Assembly (NCBI RefSeq): GCF_014652535.1
Contig: NZ_BMYZ01000002.1
Span: forward strand, 1 to 64,000
Reading direction: 5' to 3'
Source: Cellvibrio zantedeschiae
GTDB taxonomy: Bacteria > Pseudomonadota > Gammaproteobacteria > Pseudomonadales > Cellvibrionaceae
Length of the DNA stretch: 64,000 bases
A model generated the notes under the pieces. The model ran no database searches. It was not told where the DNA came from and was given only the letters and a program-made list of their open reading frames with translations. A program made the position numbers and the translations under genes. Shown here in pieces: positions 17,860-28,600 of this stretch (position 1 is the first letter of the stretch; each line of letters begins with the position of its first letter).

Positions 17860-17947
17860 GGCTGATCCGGCTTGGGGCATTCAGCTGGAAAGTATAATCG
17901 GAGTTTCGCCAGAATCTACGTGCGCAACAAAATTGTATAAGGAGCGC

Positions 17948-18667
17948 TTAGAAATCCAGCCGCTGTTTCAGCTCTTTCGCTTGGCGGCGCGATACCTCCA
18001 CTTCGGTTCCATCCTGCATTTTTACCATCAGGCCTTCGTTAATCCATTGTTCGATGGAGGCTACATAATCCATGTTGATAATTTGCTGGCGGTTAGCGCG
18101 AAAAAATACGCTGGGGTCCAAACGCTCTTCCACATAACTCATGGAGCGAGCGAGCATGGTTTTTTTATCGAGGAAAAATAAACGCACGTAATTGCCTTCC
18201 ACATTTACCAAACGCAAATCGCTCAGGCGAATAAAATGGCAGTGGTCACCATCGCGCACGAAAATTTGATCGCTTCGGCTCTTTGGTGATTTAATTTCCG
18301 GCACGGGTTCAATACGTTGCAACTTTTTTACGCAGCGCTCAATGGCCGGAGTAAGTCGATCTTGCTCAATAGGTTTCAGCAAATAATCCAGCGCGTTAAA
18401 TTCAAAGGCGCGTACGGCGTGTTGCTCATAAGCGGTAGTGAAAATTACCTGGGGAACGTGATCGATATTTTCCAATACGTCAAAGCCATCGCCATCGGGC
18501 AGGTGTATATCCAACAGCACCAAATCCGGTTTGTGTTGATTGATTGCAGCAACCGCGCTGGCTACGTCACTGGCTTCCGCCACAATATTGATGCCGGGAA
18601 TACTGGATGTGAGTTCAACCAGCTCTTTACGCGCGAGGCGCGAATCATCAACGATTAAAATATTCAT
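17948..18667 (-). CDS. LytTR-family response regulator
   Basis: A 239-residue regulator. The receiver domain has the acidic pocket IVDDSRLARKE, the phosphoacceptor Asp53 in LVLLDIHLPDGDG, the Thr in IFTTAYEQHAV and the Lys in LDYLLKPIEQ. The C-terminus is a LytTR DNA-binding domain (FVRDGDHCHFIRLSDLRLVNVEGNY; FFRANRQQIINMDYV). It overlaps the kinase gene by four bases (ATGA), so the pair is translationally coupled. Targets are not visible here. Confidence 0.95.
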   Translation of the reverse strand: MNILIVDDSRLARKELVELTSSIPGINIVAEASDVASAVAAINQHKPDLVLLDIHLPDGDGFDVLENIDHVPQVIFTTAYEQHAVRAFEFNALDYLLKPIEQDRLTPAIERCVKKLQRIEPVPEIKSPKSRSDQIFVRDGDHCHFIRLSDLRLVNVEGNYVRLFFLDKKTMLARSMSYVEERLDPSVFFRANRQQIINMDYVASIEQWINEGLMVKMQDGTEVEVSRRQAKELKQRLDF

Positions 18668-19728
18668 AAGGGCATCTCTACTTTCGCGGTAACAATATCT
18701 GTACCTATTACCAAATCTAAATAAGCTTTTTCACCAAAGGCGAGTTGCAAACGTTCACGCGCATTGCGTACACCAATCTTGTTGCCTTGATGACTGGTTT
18801 GAAATTCAGCAGGTGGATTTTGAACTTTAATTTGCCAGCTTTCATCGTTCACTCGTGCAATATCTATCTGCAAAGCGCCACCTGCGCGACGTGCCGCTAT
18901 ACCGTGTTTAATGGCATTTTCTACCAGTGTTTGTAAAATCATGGGTGGTAGTTTGGCGGTGAGCAGGGTTTCATCTACATTAATCGTAAATTGCAAACGG
19001 TCTTCAAATTGTAATGCTTCAAGTGCGAGGTAACCGCGCACCCATTCAAGTTCATCGCGCAGGGTGACCAATTGTTGTCCGTCGTTTTGCAACAAGCCGC
19101 GCAAAAGAATGGATAAATCTGTAAGCCCCGTACGTGTGCGTTCGGCATCTTCTCTTACCATTGCTCGCAAATTATTGATGGCATTAAACAAGAAGTGAGA
19201 ATTAATCTGGCTACGTAAAAATTGCAATTCGTTTTCTTTAAGTTGGGCTTGCAATTGCCAGTGAGCTATTTCTGAGTTGCGGCGCTTTTGGAATTCGGCA
19301 CGCAGTAAATAAATGGTGCACCATAGGCCGATTAGAATGCAATAATTGATAGTGAAACCCAGAAGTCCACCTGTGCTTACGGGTTGTGCTCCCGACATGA
19401 TTTTCGGGGTAAATTCGGCCATCAAAAACATAGAGCCTGAAACAATAATTTGAGCAAGCAGGGCTGCGACGGGAATTAACCAAATGAGATGTAAACTAAT
19501 GTTGAGCAGCGATCTATTTTTTGCGTAAGTTTTATAAAGGTACCGAAATCCGTGGCTGATAAGCCCAAGCACCACGGAGAGCCCAAAAAACATTCCGATC
19601 AAAAATGGCGTTAAGTGTGCGCCCCACAATCTCATAAAAAGCAGATTCAAAATAAGGTAGGCGCTCCAGAATAAAACTTGCGCGCGAATGTATTGGGTTG
19701 ATAACTTTTCCATAGTTCTACTATTCAT
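18664..19728 (-). CDS. LytS/YehU-type sensor histidine kinase
   Basis: A 354-residue kinase with about four membrane helices in residues 14-145 and no obvious large sensor domain. The phosphoacceptor His178 lies in RSQINSHFLFNAINNLR, the HisKA-7TM/His_kinase (LytS) pattern. The ATP-binding part has LVENAIKHGIAARRAGG and IGVRNARERLQLAFG. The partner is the LytTR regulator immediately downstream. The start overlaps the end of the upstream membrane protein gene by eight bases. A second ATG five codons on is an alternative. Confidence 0.93.
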   Translation of the reverse strand: MNSRTMEKLSTQYIRAQVLFWSAYLILNLLFMRLWGAHLTPFLIGMFFGLSVVLGLISHGFRYLYKTYAKNRSLLNISLHLIWLIPVAALLAQIIVSGSMFLMAEFTPKIMSGAQPVSTGGLLGFTINYCILIGLWCTIYLLRAEFQKRRNSEIAHWQLQAQLKENELQFLRSQINSHFLFNAINNLRAMVREDAERTRTGLTDLSILLRGLLQNDGQQLVTLRDELEWVRGYLALEALQFEDRLQFTINVDETLLTAKLPPMILQTLVENAIKHGIAARRAGGALQIDIARVNDESWQIKVQNPPAEFQTSHQGNKIGVRNARERLQLAFGEKAYLDLVIGTDIVTAKVEMPL

Positions 19729-20311
19729 TAGTAATTATTTTATGTGCGGCCTGCAAATTATTAATTTTCCGCCAGCGGTTTTCCAGGATAAATATAGTTA
19801 CAGCATAAACACCAATGATAACCGCTGGAATTGCAACAAAGCTGTGCTGCGGAAACAAGTACCATGCCGCGACAATAAGAATGGTACGGCTTAGTACATG
19901 GAAAGTGCCCACCCAATGTTGGATTATCCACGAGAAAGGCAACCACATCAAACCCGTTAAAATGCCAAGGCTGAGTGGTAACGAGCGTGGGTCAACCATA
20001 AAAAAAGGAATTCCTATGCTGTATACGAGCAGAGCCATTGCTACGCAGCGTAAGAATAAATTATCAAAGGGGTTTTTAGGTTTGGATTTTCTGAAAAAAT
20101 CCTCACCGGTAACGCGAGATAACAACATGCCCATATAGACAATACTGCCGGTTGCAATAAACAACACCAGCGCTGCAACTTGCGGTGTTACAAAGATATT
20201 AATGATGCCAGCGACGAGCCAGCAAAGTGTGCCTGCAAGTGGTACAGCTAGATATCGACGTTGTGAAAATTCTTCGCGGTGTTGGTCAAGGGTGATTGTT
20301 GGCGTGTCCAT
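19721..20311 (-). CDS. Membrane protein in the LytS/LytTR operon
   Basis: A 196-residue inner-membrane protein with about six hydrophobic segments. It resembles the DUF7010 type of uncharacterised membrane proteins (LPLSLGILTGLMWLPFSWIIQHWVG), recalled from pattern only. The ATG chosen has AGGAAATAAACTTC upstream. The open frame continues 38 codons further but without support. The overlap with the kinase gene suggests that its product works with, or is sensed by, the two-component pair. Confidence 0.75.
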   Translation of the reverse strand: MDTPTITLDQHREEFSQRRYLAVPLAGTLCWLVAGIINIFVTPQVAALVLFIATGSIVYMGMLLSRVTGEDFFRKSKPKNPFDNLFLRCVAMALLVYSIGIPFFMVDPRSLPLSLGILTGLMWLPFSWIIQHWVGTFHVLSRTILIVAAWYLFPQHSFVAIPAVIIGVYAVTIFILENRWRKINNLQAAHKIITNE

Positions 20312-20370
20312 GAAGTTTATTTCCTGTTCGACTTGAAGTTTGAAAGTGCGCGTCCTTGCGCTGGGTGAAA

Positions 20371-21267
20371 TTATTTGCTTAAAAAATCTTTGATTTGTTG
20401 ATTTACCCAAGTTGCATCGTCCCACATTAAAAAGTGGTAACCCGCTTCAGACATGCGTACATCAACATTTTTTAATTCTGCATATTGCGTTGTAAAAATA
20501 GCTTTAGTGGATTCTTTAGTCGCTCCAAAAGATTTGTACGCTGCCCATGCACCGAGCACGAGTGTTGGCGCTTTGATGTCGGCAATGGGTTTGCGCAAGT
20601 CAGTCACCATCATGCTATACATTGCGTTCGCCGTTGTAGCGCTGTCGCTGGTTTTTAACCATTCGGTAAGCAAAGGCAGGCGTTCAGGATTGTTGCTCAT
20701 ACCCATAAGATTTTGCGCACCGTATTTCAGGTAGTCTTCGCGTGGTTGATTTAGCATCATGCTGCGCATTTGCTCTGCTTGCGGCTTCATAAGTTCGGCA
20801 GTCGCTGCCGGATTTTGAATTGCAGAATAAAAGGGCAGTGCATCAACAATCACTACTTTGCTAATCAGGTCTGGTGAATGTTGCGCGATCATTAAACTGA
20901 GTGTGCCACCCAGGCTATGTCCTACCAGGCTTACCTTTTTTAATTTTTTGGTTTGCAAATAGTGTTCAACACGGTCGCGCATGTTGATTAAAAAATCTTT
21001 ATCGTTTGCTGGCAGTGGCGCTAATCCGGCGAAGCCGGGTAATTGCAGCAGGTGGCATTGGTTAGTCGCTTTTATCGCGTTACATGTATCGTTGAAAACA
21101 CTCGCGCCGCTGTTAAGCCCGGGGATAAATACTACGGCTGCACCTTTACCTTCTACTTTTGCATCAAGACCTTCAAAAGTTTCGGCGTTGGATTTGTTAG
21201 CCACGGACATAGAAACCGCTACCGCGATAATCACTGCAATTAAACCGCCATTCTTTTTACAAAACAT
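20371..21267 (-). CDS. Exported alpha/beta hydrolase
   Basis: A 298-residue serine hydrolase with an N-terminal signal peptide (GGLIAVIIAVAVSMSVANKSNA). The oxyanion region is VVFIPGLNSGA. The nucleophile elbow is GHSLGG in VSLVGHSLGGTLSLMIAQ, an acidic residue follows in KVVIVDALPF, and the terminal His is in AGYHFLMWDD. The substrate is unknown. Cysteines in NDTCNAIKATNQCHLL suggest a periplasmic disulphide. It sits upstream of, and could be cotranscribed with, the LytS/LytTR operon. Confidence 0.85.
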   Translation of the reverse strand: MFCKKNGGLIAVIIAVAVSMSVANKSNAETFEGLDAKVEGKGAAVVFIPGLNSGASVFNDTCNAIKATNQCHLLQLPGFAGLAPLPANDKDFLINMRDRVEHYLQTKKLKKVSLVGHSLGGTLSLMIAQHSPDLISKVVIVDALPFYSAIQNPAATAELMKPQAEQMRSMMLNQPREDYLKYGAQNLMGMSNNPERLPLLTEWLKTSDSATTANAMYSMMVTDLRKPIADIKAPTLVLGAWAAYKSFGATKESTKAIFTTQYAELKNVDVRMSEAGYHFLMWDDATWVNQQIKDFLSK

Positions 21268-21402
21268 GTTGCGCTCCTTTTACCCTGTGGGTGTGTTGAA
21301 TGAGGTTGTAGATTAAAGCGGCGGTTCGCAATGAGTTTCATAATTCGTGAGAATGGCCGGAATTCCATGGCGAGTGGCGGAAGTCTTTGGCGAGCGGCGG
21401 CT

Positions 21403-22206
21403 TTAAGGAGCGGTCTGTTGGTTGATTTGCGCGAGTATTTCCCCCCAATTCGCAAGCCAACAGCAGTTGTGGTCAGCATTTTTGATGATTTTGATCTGCA
21501 ATCCCTTGCGCGCCAGCATGGCTTGGGTGATTTCAGGAGGGATGTTGTCGTCTTTGTCGCCCCCGAAATGGAGCTGCTTGCGAGGTAACACATTAACCGG
21601 CAGCTCTACCGGGTTAAGCGAATCTTTTAAGGCCGTGTAGTGATGTAAGCGCGCCCAGGCATCTATATCCAAATTACCTGCCAAGGTAACGATTTGGTCC
21701 ACCTCGCCCATGCGTGCGGCCATAAGCATTGCCAAAGTACCGCCACCGCTGTGGCCGATCAAACTAACTCCCTGTGCCGGATGTTCGCGTAAATACTGGC
21801 GCAGCGCCAGGACCATGCTGCTCACTACCTCTTCTGAATAACGCGCGCTTGTCCACAATTTCGAGTCGCACTGTTCGTCTGTCAATGCCGGCAGAGAACG
21901 GGAAAAATAGCAGGGTCGGCCGAGATACAAACCTTTGCTAGTGTCGAGTTCCATCAATTTAAGCATCATGGGATTTGATGGGCTTGGATCTTTGGCTATT
22001 TGGAATCGACTTGGGAAGGGCACGCCGTCGCCTTCTATATAAACATGCAATCTTGTTGAAGTGCCTGGTTGGCTAAGGGCGAAATGTTTGAAGTTCGCGT
22101 TGATAACCGAGGCTCCCTGCGGGGCCGTGAACGGTTGTTGCGGTAAGGTCTGGCAGGCGGCAAGCAAGACTATATTGGCGATTAGGATTAGATAGCGTTG
22201 AATCAT
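21403..22206 (-). CDS. Alpha/beta hydrolase lipoprotein
   Basis: A 267-residue protein with a lipobox (ANIVLLAAC, Cys18), so it is lipid-anchored. The nucleophile elbow is GHSGGG in VSLIGHSGGGTLAMLMAAR. Downstream are LAGNLDIDAWARLH and the catalytic His in NADHNCCW. This arrangement fits a conserved family of lipoprotein hydrolases of unknown substrate (VYIEGDGVPFPSR at the oxyanion loop). It is divergent from the caspase-like gene across about 200 bases. Confidence 0.85.
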   Translation of the reverse strand: MIQRYLILIANIVLLAACQTLPQQPFTAPQGASVINANFKHFALSQPGTSTRLHVYIEGDGVPFPSRFQIAKDPSPSNPMMLKLMELDTSKGLYLGRPCYFSRSLPALTDEQCDSKLWTSARYSEEVVSSMVLALRQYLREHPAQGVSLIGHSGGGTLAMLMAARMGEVDQIVTLAGNLDIDAWARLHHYTALKDSLNPVELPVNVLPRKQLHFGGDKDDNIPPEITQAMLARKGLQIKIIKNADHNCCWLANWGEILAQINQQTAP

Positions 22207-22285
22207 ATTTTTATTGTTCGTCCTTTTTCTTCACTTTAAAGCCAAATTAACTCTGGGTTTCTTTTCCAAAGTTAGACGTACGTCA

Positions 22286-22305
22286 AAATGACTGCGCTGT
22301 CATTT
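22286..22305. promoter_or_regulatory. Palindrome in divergent promoter region
   Basis: AAATGAC and GTCATTT are exact inverted arms six bases apart. The site is midway between a divergent lipoprotein hydrolase gene and the caspase-like gene, a plausible operator for either. No regulator gene is adjacent. Confidence 0.4.
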
Positions 22306-22406
22306 AAGGCATCATGTGTGTAAAATTTGATCATAATGAAGTCTTAGGCGCCAATATCAAGGAAGCTCCTCGCTCTTAAATAACAATAGCATTAACAGGT
22401 ATTACC

Positions 22407-24038
22407 ATGGATCACGTTTTATCTCTAATTTGGGCTCGGTTTGGTTGTGTTATCACAGTATGTTTAGCCGTTTTTGCGATGGCTGCCTGTAATTCAAACC
22501 AGCCGATCAAAGCTGTTTCTACTAAAGCTAGCCCTGCACCCACTACCGCTGATTTATATATTGTGGATTGCCTCTTGCCCGGTCAGGTTCGGCAATTAGG
22601 TGGCGGTACCTACCTCACACCGCGTCGTCCCATATTAACTACGGCGGCCGATTGCCGTATCCGTGGTGGTGAATATGTAGCTTATGACAGGGCTAATTAC
22701 AAAACTGCGCTGCAGGTTTGGTTGCCTACTGCGGAGCAGGGCGATGCCGAAGCGCAAGCCAACGTTGGTGAAATTTTCGAGCGTGGTTTAGGTGGCGAGC
22801 CCAATTATGCTGCTGCGTTGATTTGGTATCAAAAAGCGGCTGATCAAGGTAATGCCCGCGCGCAATTTAATTTGGGCACGCTTTACGAGCAGGGGCTTGG
22901 CGTCGCTAAAGATAAAATATTGGCGTTGAATTGGTATCGCAAGGCTTGGGGCATTCCCCAGGATAATTTGATTTATCAATCTGCGGCCAACAACGCGCAG
23001 GCAGAAGTGCGCGAGCAACTGCAAAAAACACTCGACGAAAAAAATACGCAAATTGGTTTGCTGAATAAACAACTGCAAACTTTGGCCGCAAACAATAAGA
23101 AAATCGATGAAGAAGCCAAACGTCAGGCGGAAATGGCGCAATTGAAAAAATGGATAACCGGTATTGATGGTGAACGCGACAAGGTTATAAAAGAAATAAA
23201 TACCTTGGCGCAAATTCGCGAACCGCAAATTAATAAGGCTGCGATAACAGCAAGCCAAAATAATGCACCTGAAGTCAAAAAAGGCAATTTACAGTTTGGA
23301 AAATACTATGCATTGATTATTGCGAATCAGCAGTATGAGCATCTAGATAGTTTAAAAACTCCCCACGCAGACGCCAAGCGCGCAAAACAAATTTTAGAGG
23401 ACAAGTATGGATTTGAAGTCACTATGGTGTTGGATGGAAACAATAGCACTGTTATGCGTGCAATTAATGATATGGATGCGCGATTAGGCGATACCGATAA
23501 TCTACTAATTTTTTACGCGGGCCACGGTAGCCGCGTGCAAGCTGGTGGAATAGAAACTGGTTATTGGTTGCCCAGTAATGCTACGCCACCGCCAGATGAT
23601 ACCTTTTGGGTTTCCAATGAATTTGTAAATCGTCACCTCGCCCATTTAAAAGCCAAGCGTGTGTTGGTGGTTGCCGATTCCTGCTACGCCGGTTTGTTGT
23701 CTTCTGAACCCGGTTATTTATTTATGGGCGACAAACAAGCCTTCACTGAAGATTATATTCGCTACAAGCTCCCTAAAAAATCTCGTCTACTTTTGTCTTC
23801 TGGTGGTGACTTACCTGTATTAGACAATGCTGGTAATGGTCATTCAGTTTTTGCGCGCGCCTTTCTCGATGCCCTGGATTCAACCAAAGGCATTGTGAGC
23901 GGACCAGAATTATTTTTAAAAATAAAAGATCAGGTCAGCGAACGCGCCAAAGCGATCAATTTTGTGCAGTTGCCAGAATTTAAGGCGATTAAAGGCACTG
24001 GTCACGAAGTTGGCGATTTCTTCTTTGTTCATAAATAA
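22407..24038 (+). CDS. Caspase-like (orthocaspase) lipoprotein with Sel1 repeats
   Basis: A 543-residue protein. A lipobox (FAMAAC, Cys28) predicts a lipoprotein. Residues about 97-180 hold Sel1/TPR-like repeats (AEAQANVGEIFERGLGG, ARAQFNLGTLYEQGLGV), then a coiled coil to about 270. The C-terminal half is a peptidase C14 caspase fold: YYALIIANQQY, the catalytic His373 in IFYAGHGS and Cys426 in VVADSCYAG, with both dyad residues intact. It would act outside the cytoplasm because it is exported. The next two plus-strand genes follow at 25 and 45 bases, so the three form an operon with an outer-membrane barrel and a haem lipoprotein. Confidence 0.88.
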   Translation: MDHVLSLIWARFGCVITVCLAVFAMAACNSNQPIKAVSTKASPAPTTADLYIVDCLLPGQVRQLGGGTYLTPRRPILTTAADCRIRGGEYVAYDRANYKTALQVWLPTAEQGDAEAQANVGEIFERGLGGEPNYAAALIWYQKAADQGNARAQFNLGTLYEQGLGVAKDKILALNWYRKAWGIPQDNLIYQSAANNAQAEVREQLQKTLDEKNTQIGLLNKQLQTLAANNKKIDEEAKRQAEMAQLKKWITGIDGERDKVIKEINTLAQIREPQINKAAITASQNNAPEVKKGNLQFGKYYALIIANQQYEHLDSLKTPHADAKRAKQILEDKYGFEVTMVLDGNNSTVMRAINDMDARLGDTDNLLIFYAGHGSRVQAGGIETGYWLPSNATPPPDDTFWVSNEFVNRHLAHLKAKRVLVVADSCYAGLLSSEPGYLFMGDKQAFTEDYIRYKLPKKSRLLLSSGGDLPVLDNAGNGHSVFARAFLDALDSTKGIVSGPELFLKIKDQVSERAKAINFVQLPEFKAIKGTGHEVGDFFFVHK

Positions 24039-24063
24039 ATAACTAAAAAGACAATTCACTACC

Positions 24064-25560
24064 ATGAAAAAAATAACACAAGGTTTGGCGCTCGTCGCTG
24101 TTGGGGTTTGTTCGGCACCAGCCCATGCTGGATTAGCGCAATTAATTGACAGTTTTTCTAACGAACTTGAAAACCGCAGTGCGCGAGCTGCTTTGCAAAC
24201 CTATCAAGATCTTATTGCCAATGCCGGTTGTTTCGATGCAATGCGCGCTCCGGCAATCGTCAGCGCCAATGGTAATACAACACCCACAGCAAGCTGCACG
24301 GGGCAAAGCTATCAACTATTTAAAAACGTTCGCGCTATTGTGCATACCGCTAACGAATTAACGAACGATGGTCCCACGCAATTTAGTTTAGGTTTGGATA
24401 AACGCGGCTTAGGTTTAGCGCTACGTTGGGATGCAGCAGAAGAGTATTCCGCGCACGGTTCTTTATCCGGAGATTATTTGCGTGGGCAAATTTCCAGTTT
24501 AAGTTCGCGGTTAACTGCCCTGCGTTTTGGTGCCCAAGGTTTTCATTTGAATGCAATCGGCTTTTACGATGATCAGTCCCGTTTTGCACAAAATAATGGA
24601 ATGATCGAAGGCGGTGGTGCAGGTGATGCTGTAGAAGCCTATAGTCCCTGGGGCGGCTTTATAAATTATTCCGCTGCTAAAGGAGCCAAGGCGCCTACGA
24701 GTTTGGAAGATGCCTTTAGTTTCAAAGGTAATCAGTTTAATGGCGGGTTGGATTACCGAATTAATTCCAGGTGGGTGGTTGGTAGTTTGGTCAGTTATCT
24801 TGATCAGCGTGTAGACTTTGATAGCTCCAAAAGTACAGTGTCGGGGAATGTTGAAGCCTCTGGTTTTAGTGTATTTCCTTTTGTTATGTACCAGCGCGAG
24901 TATTTTTACGCGAGTGCGTCTGCAGGTTATCAAGCTTTAAATTTTGACAGCTTGCGCGCTATTCGCTACCCGTCATTAAACCCTGATATTCCCAGTCCAA
25001 ATACTGAAACTGTTGCGTCAACCGATGCTAAAAACACCTCGTTATTTTTGAGCGCGGGCTACAATTTTTCGTACAAAAATATTAGTTTGGAGCCGTTTGT
25101 TAATATCAATGCAACGCAAATAAAAATTGACAGGTTTGTTGAGCGAGATGTAAAAAAATCTGCATTTGATCTTGTCGTGGCGGACCAAAGCATTAATACA
25201 ACCACAAGCACCCTGGGTGCGAGCTTACGCTATACCTTTACCCCATCTTTTGCGGTTATCACGCCTTACCTAAGTTATGAATTGGTTAAGCAAAGCCAGG
25301 ATGAGCAACGAACCATAGCTGCCCGCTATGTAAATGCAGCAAGTCAGGCAAATACGTTTGCAGTGCCTACAGATGTGATCGACGATGCCTACAACATAAA
25401 TACATTTGGTGTTTCTGCTGTGCTTGTAGGTGGGCATCAAAAAACTGTTGATGGTGTGGTTGCTGGTGGCGTGCAAGGTTTCGTGCAATACAAGCAGATA
25501 AAAAATCTTGATAACTATAAGGTCGATATTATTGAGCTCGGCTTACGTTACGAATTTTAA
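24064..25560 (+). CDS. Autotransporter-type outer-membrane beta-barrel protein
   Basis: A 498-residue protein with a signal peptide (MKKITQGLALVAVGVCSAPAHA). After a short N-terminal region with two cysteines (NAGCFDAM, TASCTGQ), the remaining 350 residues are alternating strands with aromatic girdles. The chain ends in the Phe-terminated strand IIELGLRYEF, as recognised by the Bam machinery. This fits an autotransporter beta-domain without a long passenger. It lies 25 bases after the caspase-like gene and just before the haem lipoprotein, so it is a candidate partner or export route for them; that is inference. Confidence 0.8.
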   Translation: MKKITQGLALVAVGVCSAPAHAGLAQLIDSFSNELENRSARAALQTYQDLIANAGCFDAMRAPAIVSANGNTTPTASCTGQSYQLFKNVRAIVHTANELTNDGPTQFSLGLDKRGLGLALRWDAAEEYSAHGSLSGDYLRGQISSLSSRLTALRFGAQGFHLNAIGFYDDQSRFAQNNGMIEGGGAGDAVEAYSPWGGFINYSAAKGAKAPTSLEDAFSFKGNQFNGGLDYRINSRWVVGSLVSYLDQRVDFDSSKSTVSGNVEASGFSVFPFVMYQREYFYASASAGYQALNFDSLRAIRYPSLNPDIPSPNTETVASTDAKNTSLFLSAGYNFSYKNISLEPFVNINATQIKIDRFVERDVKKSAFDLVVADQSINTTTSTLGASLRYTFTPSFAVITPYLSYELVKQSQDEQRTIAARYVNAASQANTFAVPTDVIDDAYNINTFGVSAVLVGGHQKTVDGVVAGGVQGFVQYKQIKNLDNYKVDIIELGLRYEF

Positions 25561-25605
25561 TTTTTACCCTTATTGATAAATAATTTGAAAGGTTTTGAGT
25601 CGGCA

Positions 25606-28600
25606 ATGAAGAGCATAAAAATAATAATTTCCAGGATGATAATAGTGTTTCCTGTGTTGGTATTGTGGAGTTGTGGCGGCGGAGGAAGTGGTAAAGCGGA
25701 ATTGCCTGCAGATGCAGCACCTGTTGCAGTAGCAGAAGTTTTGGGTGCAAGTCTTAGTGGCGGGCTTGTTAATGTTCGCTCTGGGTCAGATGTTGTGCTA
25801 ACAGGAGTCAATAGCAAAGGTATTGATGATCCTATTTTACAATATCAATGGCAGCAAATTGATAACTCCGGTTTTAAAGTTGAACTCTACGAGCGTGCAA
25901 CTAACACTGTTGCTTTCACAGCACCCTCTATACCGCTCAGTAATACCGAAGGTGTAAAACTTAAATTTCGTTTAACGATTACAGATGCCGATGGTGTTAA
26001 AGCGACTAATGAAATTGAAACGCTTGTGCAATCAATTAAAGATTCCAACCATTTTTTATCGGTACCCGGTGTTGAAAATAGAATCCAGGCATACATCACT
26101 ACGCAAAAAGATGATCTTATCGCTAGTGATATTCCAGTAGTCTTGCAGGTAGATGCTATTGCAAAGTGGCCGGGACGCGACGGGAATAACCATGACGCTA
26201 TTGTAATGAGCAAACGTTTTTCCGGCACTGTTCCCGCCGGAAAAGTAGAAGCGATTAATAGCAGCAATAATTTGTCATTTAGTATTCCCTTGCCAGAACT
26301 CAACCTCGATGAAATCAATAAACAATTCAAGGGAGAGTCGCGTTTAGCTCGTTTGGAATTTGAACACTTGCAAGAAGCGCAAATCGCCTTGAGTATTCAG
26401 TTGCAGCAGACGGGTGGCGCCACGCTGAGTGTTTATTTAACCGATATAGATGGCGCAGCGGTGCTGGACGTGTCCTCAGTTAAGCAAAAGCTATCCGAAA
26501 ATCCATCCAACAAAAAAATGTTTAAACCCGTCACCGTCGGTGGTGCTGCTCCGGTTTTAGTTGATGTCGAAAATTTACGCCAGGCACTGGGTTTGGAATC
26601 CAAGCTTAGCGCGAACAATTATTATCAATGTATAGATCCGCAAGAAAAAGCCAAAACATTTTCTGGTTGGCTGGCGAGTGCTGGTTTTACCGGCAAAGAC
26701 GATGGTGATGTAAATACCAAATACATTAACAATTATGATCTTGGCTTCGGCCGGGATATGCACATGCGCAAGGATTCCAGCGGCAATATTTATTCTTATG
26801 TGACTAATTACAATACCCTGGAAAATACGCTGAGCAATCGCAATGAGTTTGCCATAGTCGTTATGGAGTATAGCCCGGCACCCTCAGGTGTATGTGGCGA
26901 TGTAAGTGCTGCAAGTTCGGATAAAAAAATCGTAAAATTTTATGCATATATCCCTGATCAAAAAAATGGCGATTATATTCGTGCGGAGTCCATGAATTTT
27001 GACGGACGCGGCGAAAAATATTTACCTGGTGTGTGTACCGCTTGCCACTCTGGTAACAATCACACGAAAGAATTTAATTCCTTAGGGAAAATATCTGCCG
27101 AAAATGCTGACCTGGAATCCGGCTTTATGCCCTGGGATCTGGATGCATTTTTATACACCAAGGCGGGCAATGCGCGACTGGTAGATCCCGCTTATGCGGC
27201 CTTTGCCAAAAGCGCTGGAATTGCAACGGCAGAGCAAGATAAATACAGCAGGGAAAATCAAGAGGCTTCATTCAAGCTGCAAAACCAAATGGTATTGCAC
27301 ACCATGACTGAAAACGCCAATCGCATTTTGCGTCACGCCCAAGCCATTAAACAATTGCATGGATGGTATGGCGATACGGCTGAGCGCTCGGCAGTAGAGG
27401 CTTTGAATTTTGGTGGTGACAGCAAAAATTTACCCGCGGAAGATTTGTTTGCACTGCAACAAAAGTTAAAAACTTTGCCAGGTGGAAAGTTTGATGGTTC
27501 CTATATTCCAGCCGCATGGCGTGGCGATAAATCGCAAGAGGCTTTGTACACGGATGTCTATGAGCGTAACTGCCGTATGTGTCATTTATTTACGCCAAAT
27601 GTGAAATTCGATTTTGATAACTATGCAGAGTTTGTAAATCATCCCTCCTTAAAAAATTATGTTTACGAGCGCGGCCTTATGCCCATGTCGCGTTTAACAA
27701 TGGACAGGTTTTGGCTAAATTTTAACGGTGGCGATTCCGCTGCAAAAAAATTACGTGAGCATTTAAATGGCGATGCCAGTTCTGCGAATGACGTATCTGA
27801 AAAATTAGTGCCTGGGGCTCCTGTCGCTATCATTTTGCCTGACGCAAATACCAGTGCGCCTGCCGATGTGCAAATCGATTTTGATGAAACAATTTCTTTC
27901 GACGGTACTACAAGTCTATTTAGTGAAACCTATAAATGGATGCTGGATGATCGGTCGGCTGGAACTGCACGAAAATATAATTTTATCGCCAAGACTCCGG
28001 GCGAAAATCATAAGCTGAGTTTGCAAGTTGCGAGCAGCGATGGAGAATCCCCAGCTACCATCAGGCGCATAGCAGTGACTGACCACAAACCAAATATTGC
28101 CGACCTGCCAACGCAGTCAGTTATTGAAGGTGCAGAAGTTACTATGAATTTGTATTTATTGCTGTGCCCCAATGCAGCTGTTGATGACAAGGCGTGCCGC
28201 GATGTGTTTGGCGATATTCAAAAAGGTAAAACGCCGACGATTCTAATTGGTGATTCTGTTAAGCACGGTGTGATTAAAAATGTGGATGTGGTAAGTGGCA
28301 ATCTTACTTTCCAATCAACCGAAGCAAAAACGGCGGGCGATGCTGAATTTACCTTGGCTATTAAAGATTCTTTTGGTGATCAATCTGAATTTAAAAAAGT
28401 GAGTGTCATTGTCAATTCGCTTGCTGCGCCTACGATTGGCGGACCCGATACATGTAGCTTGTCTGCGCGCACTTCGGTCAATAATGCACAATTTCCTGTT
28501 GTGTTTAATTCCGCCAATTGCCCTGATCCAACTGCGAATGATTATGCGGCTAAAGGTTTAGTATTTAAATTAGATTCTGTTGATCCCATCTCCGCAAAAG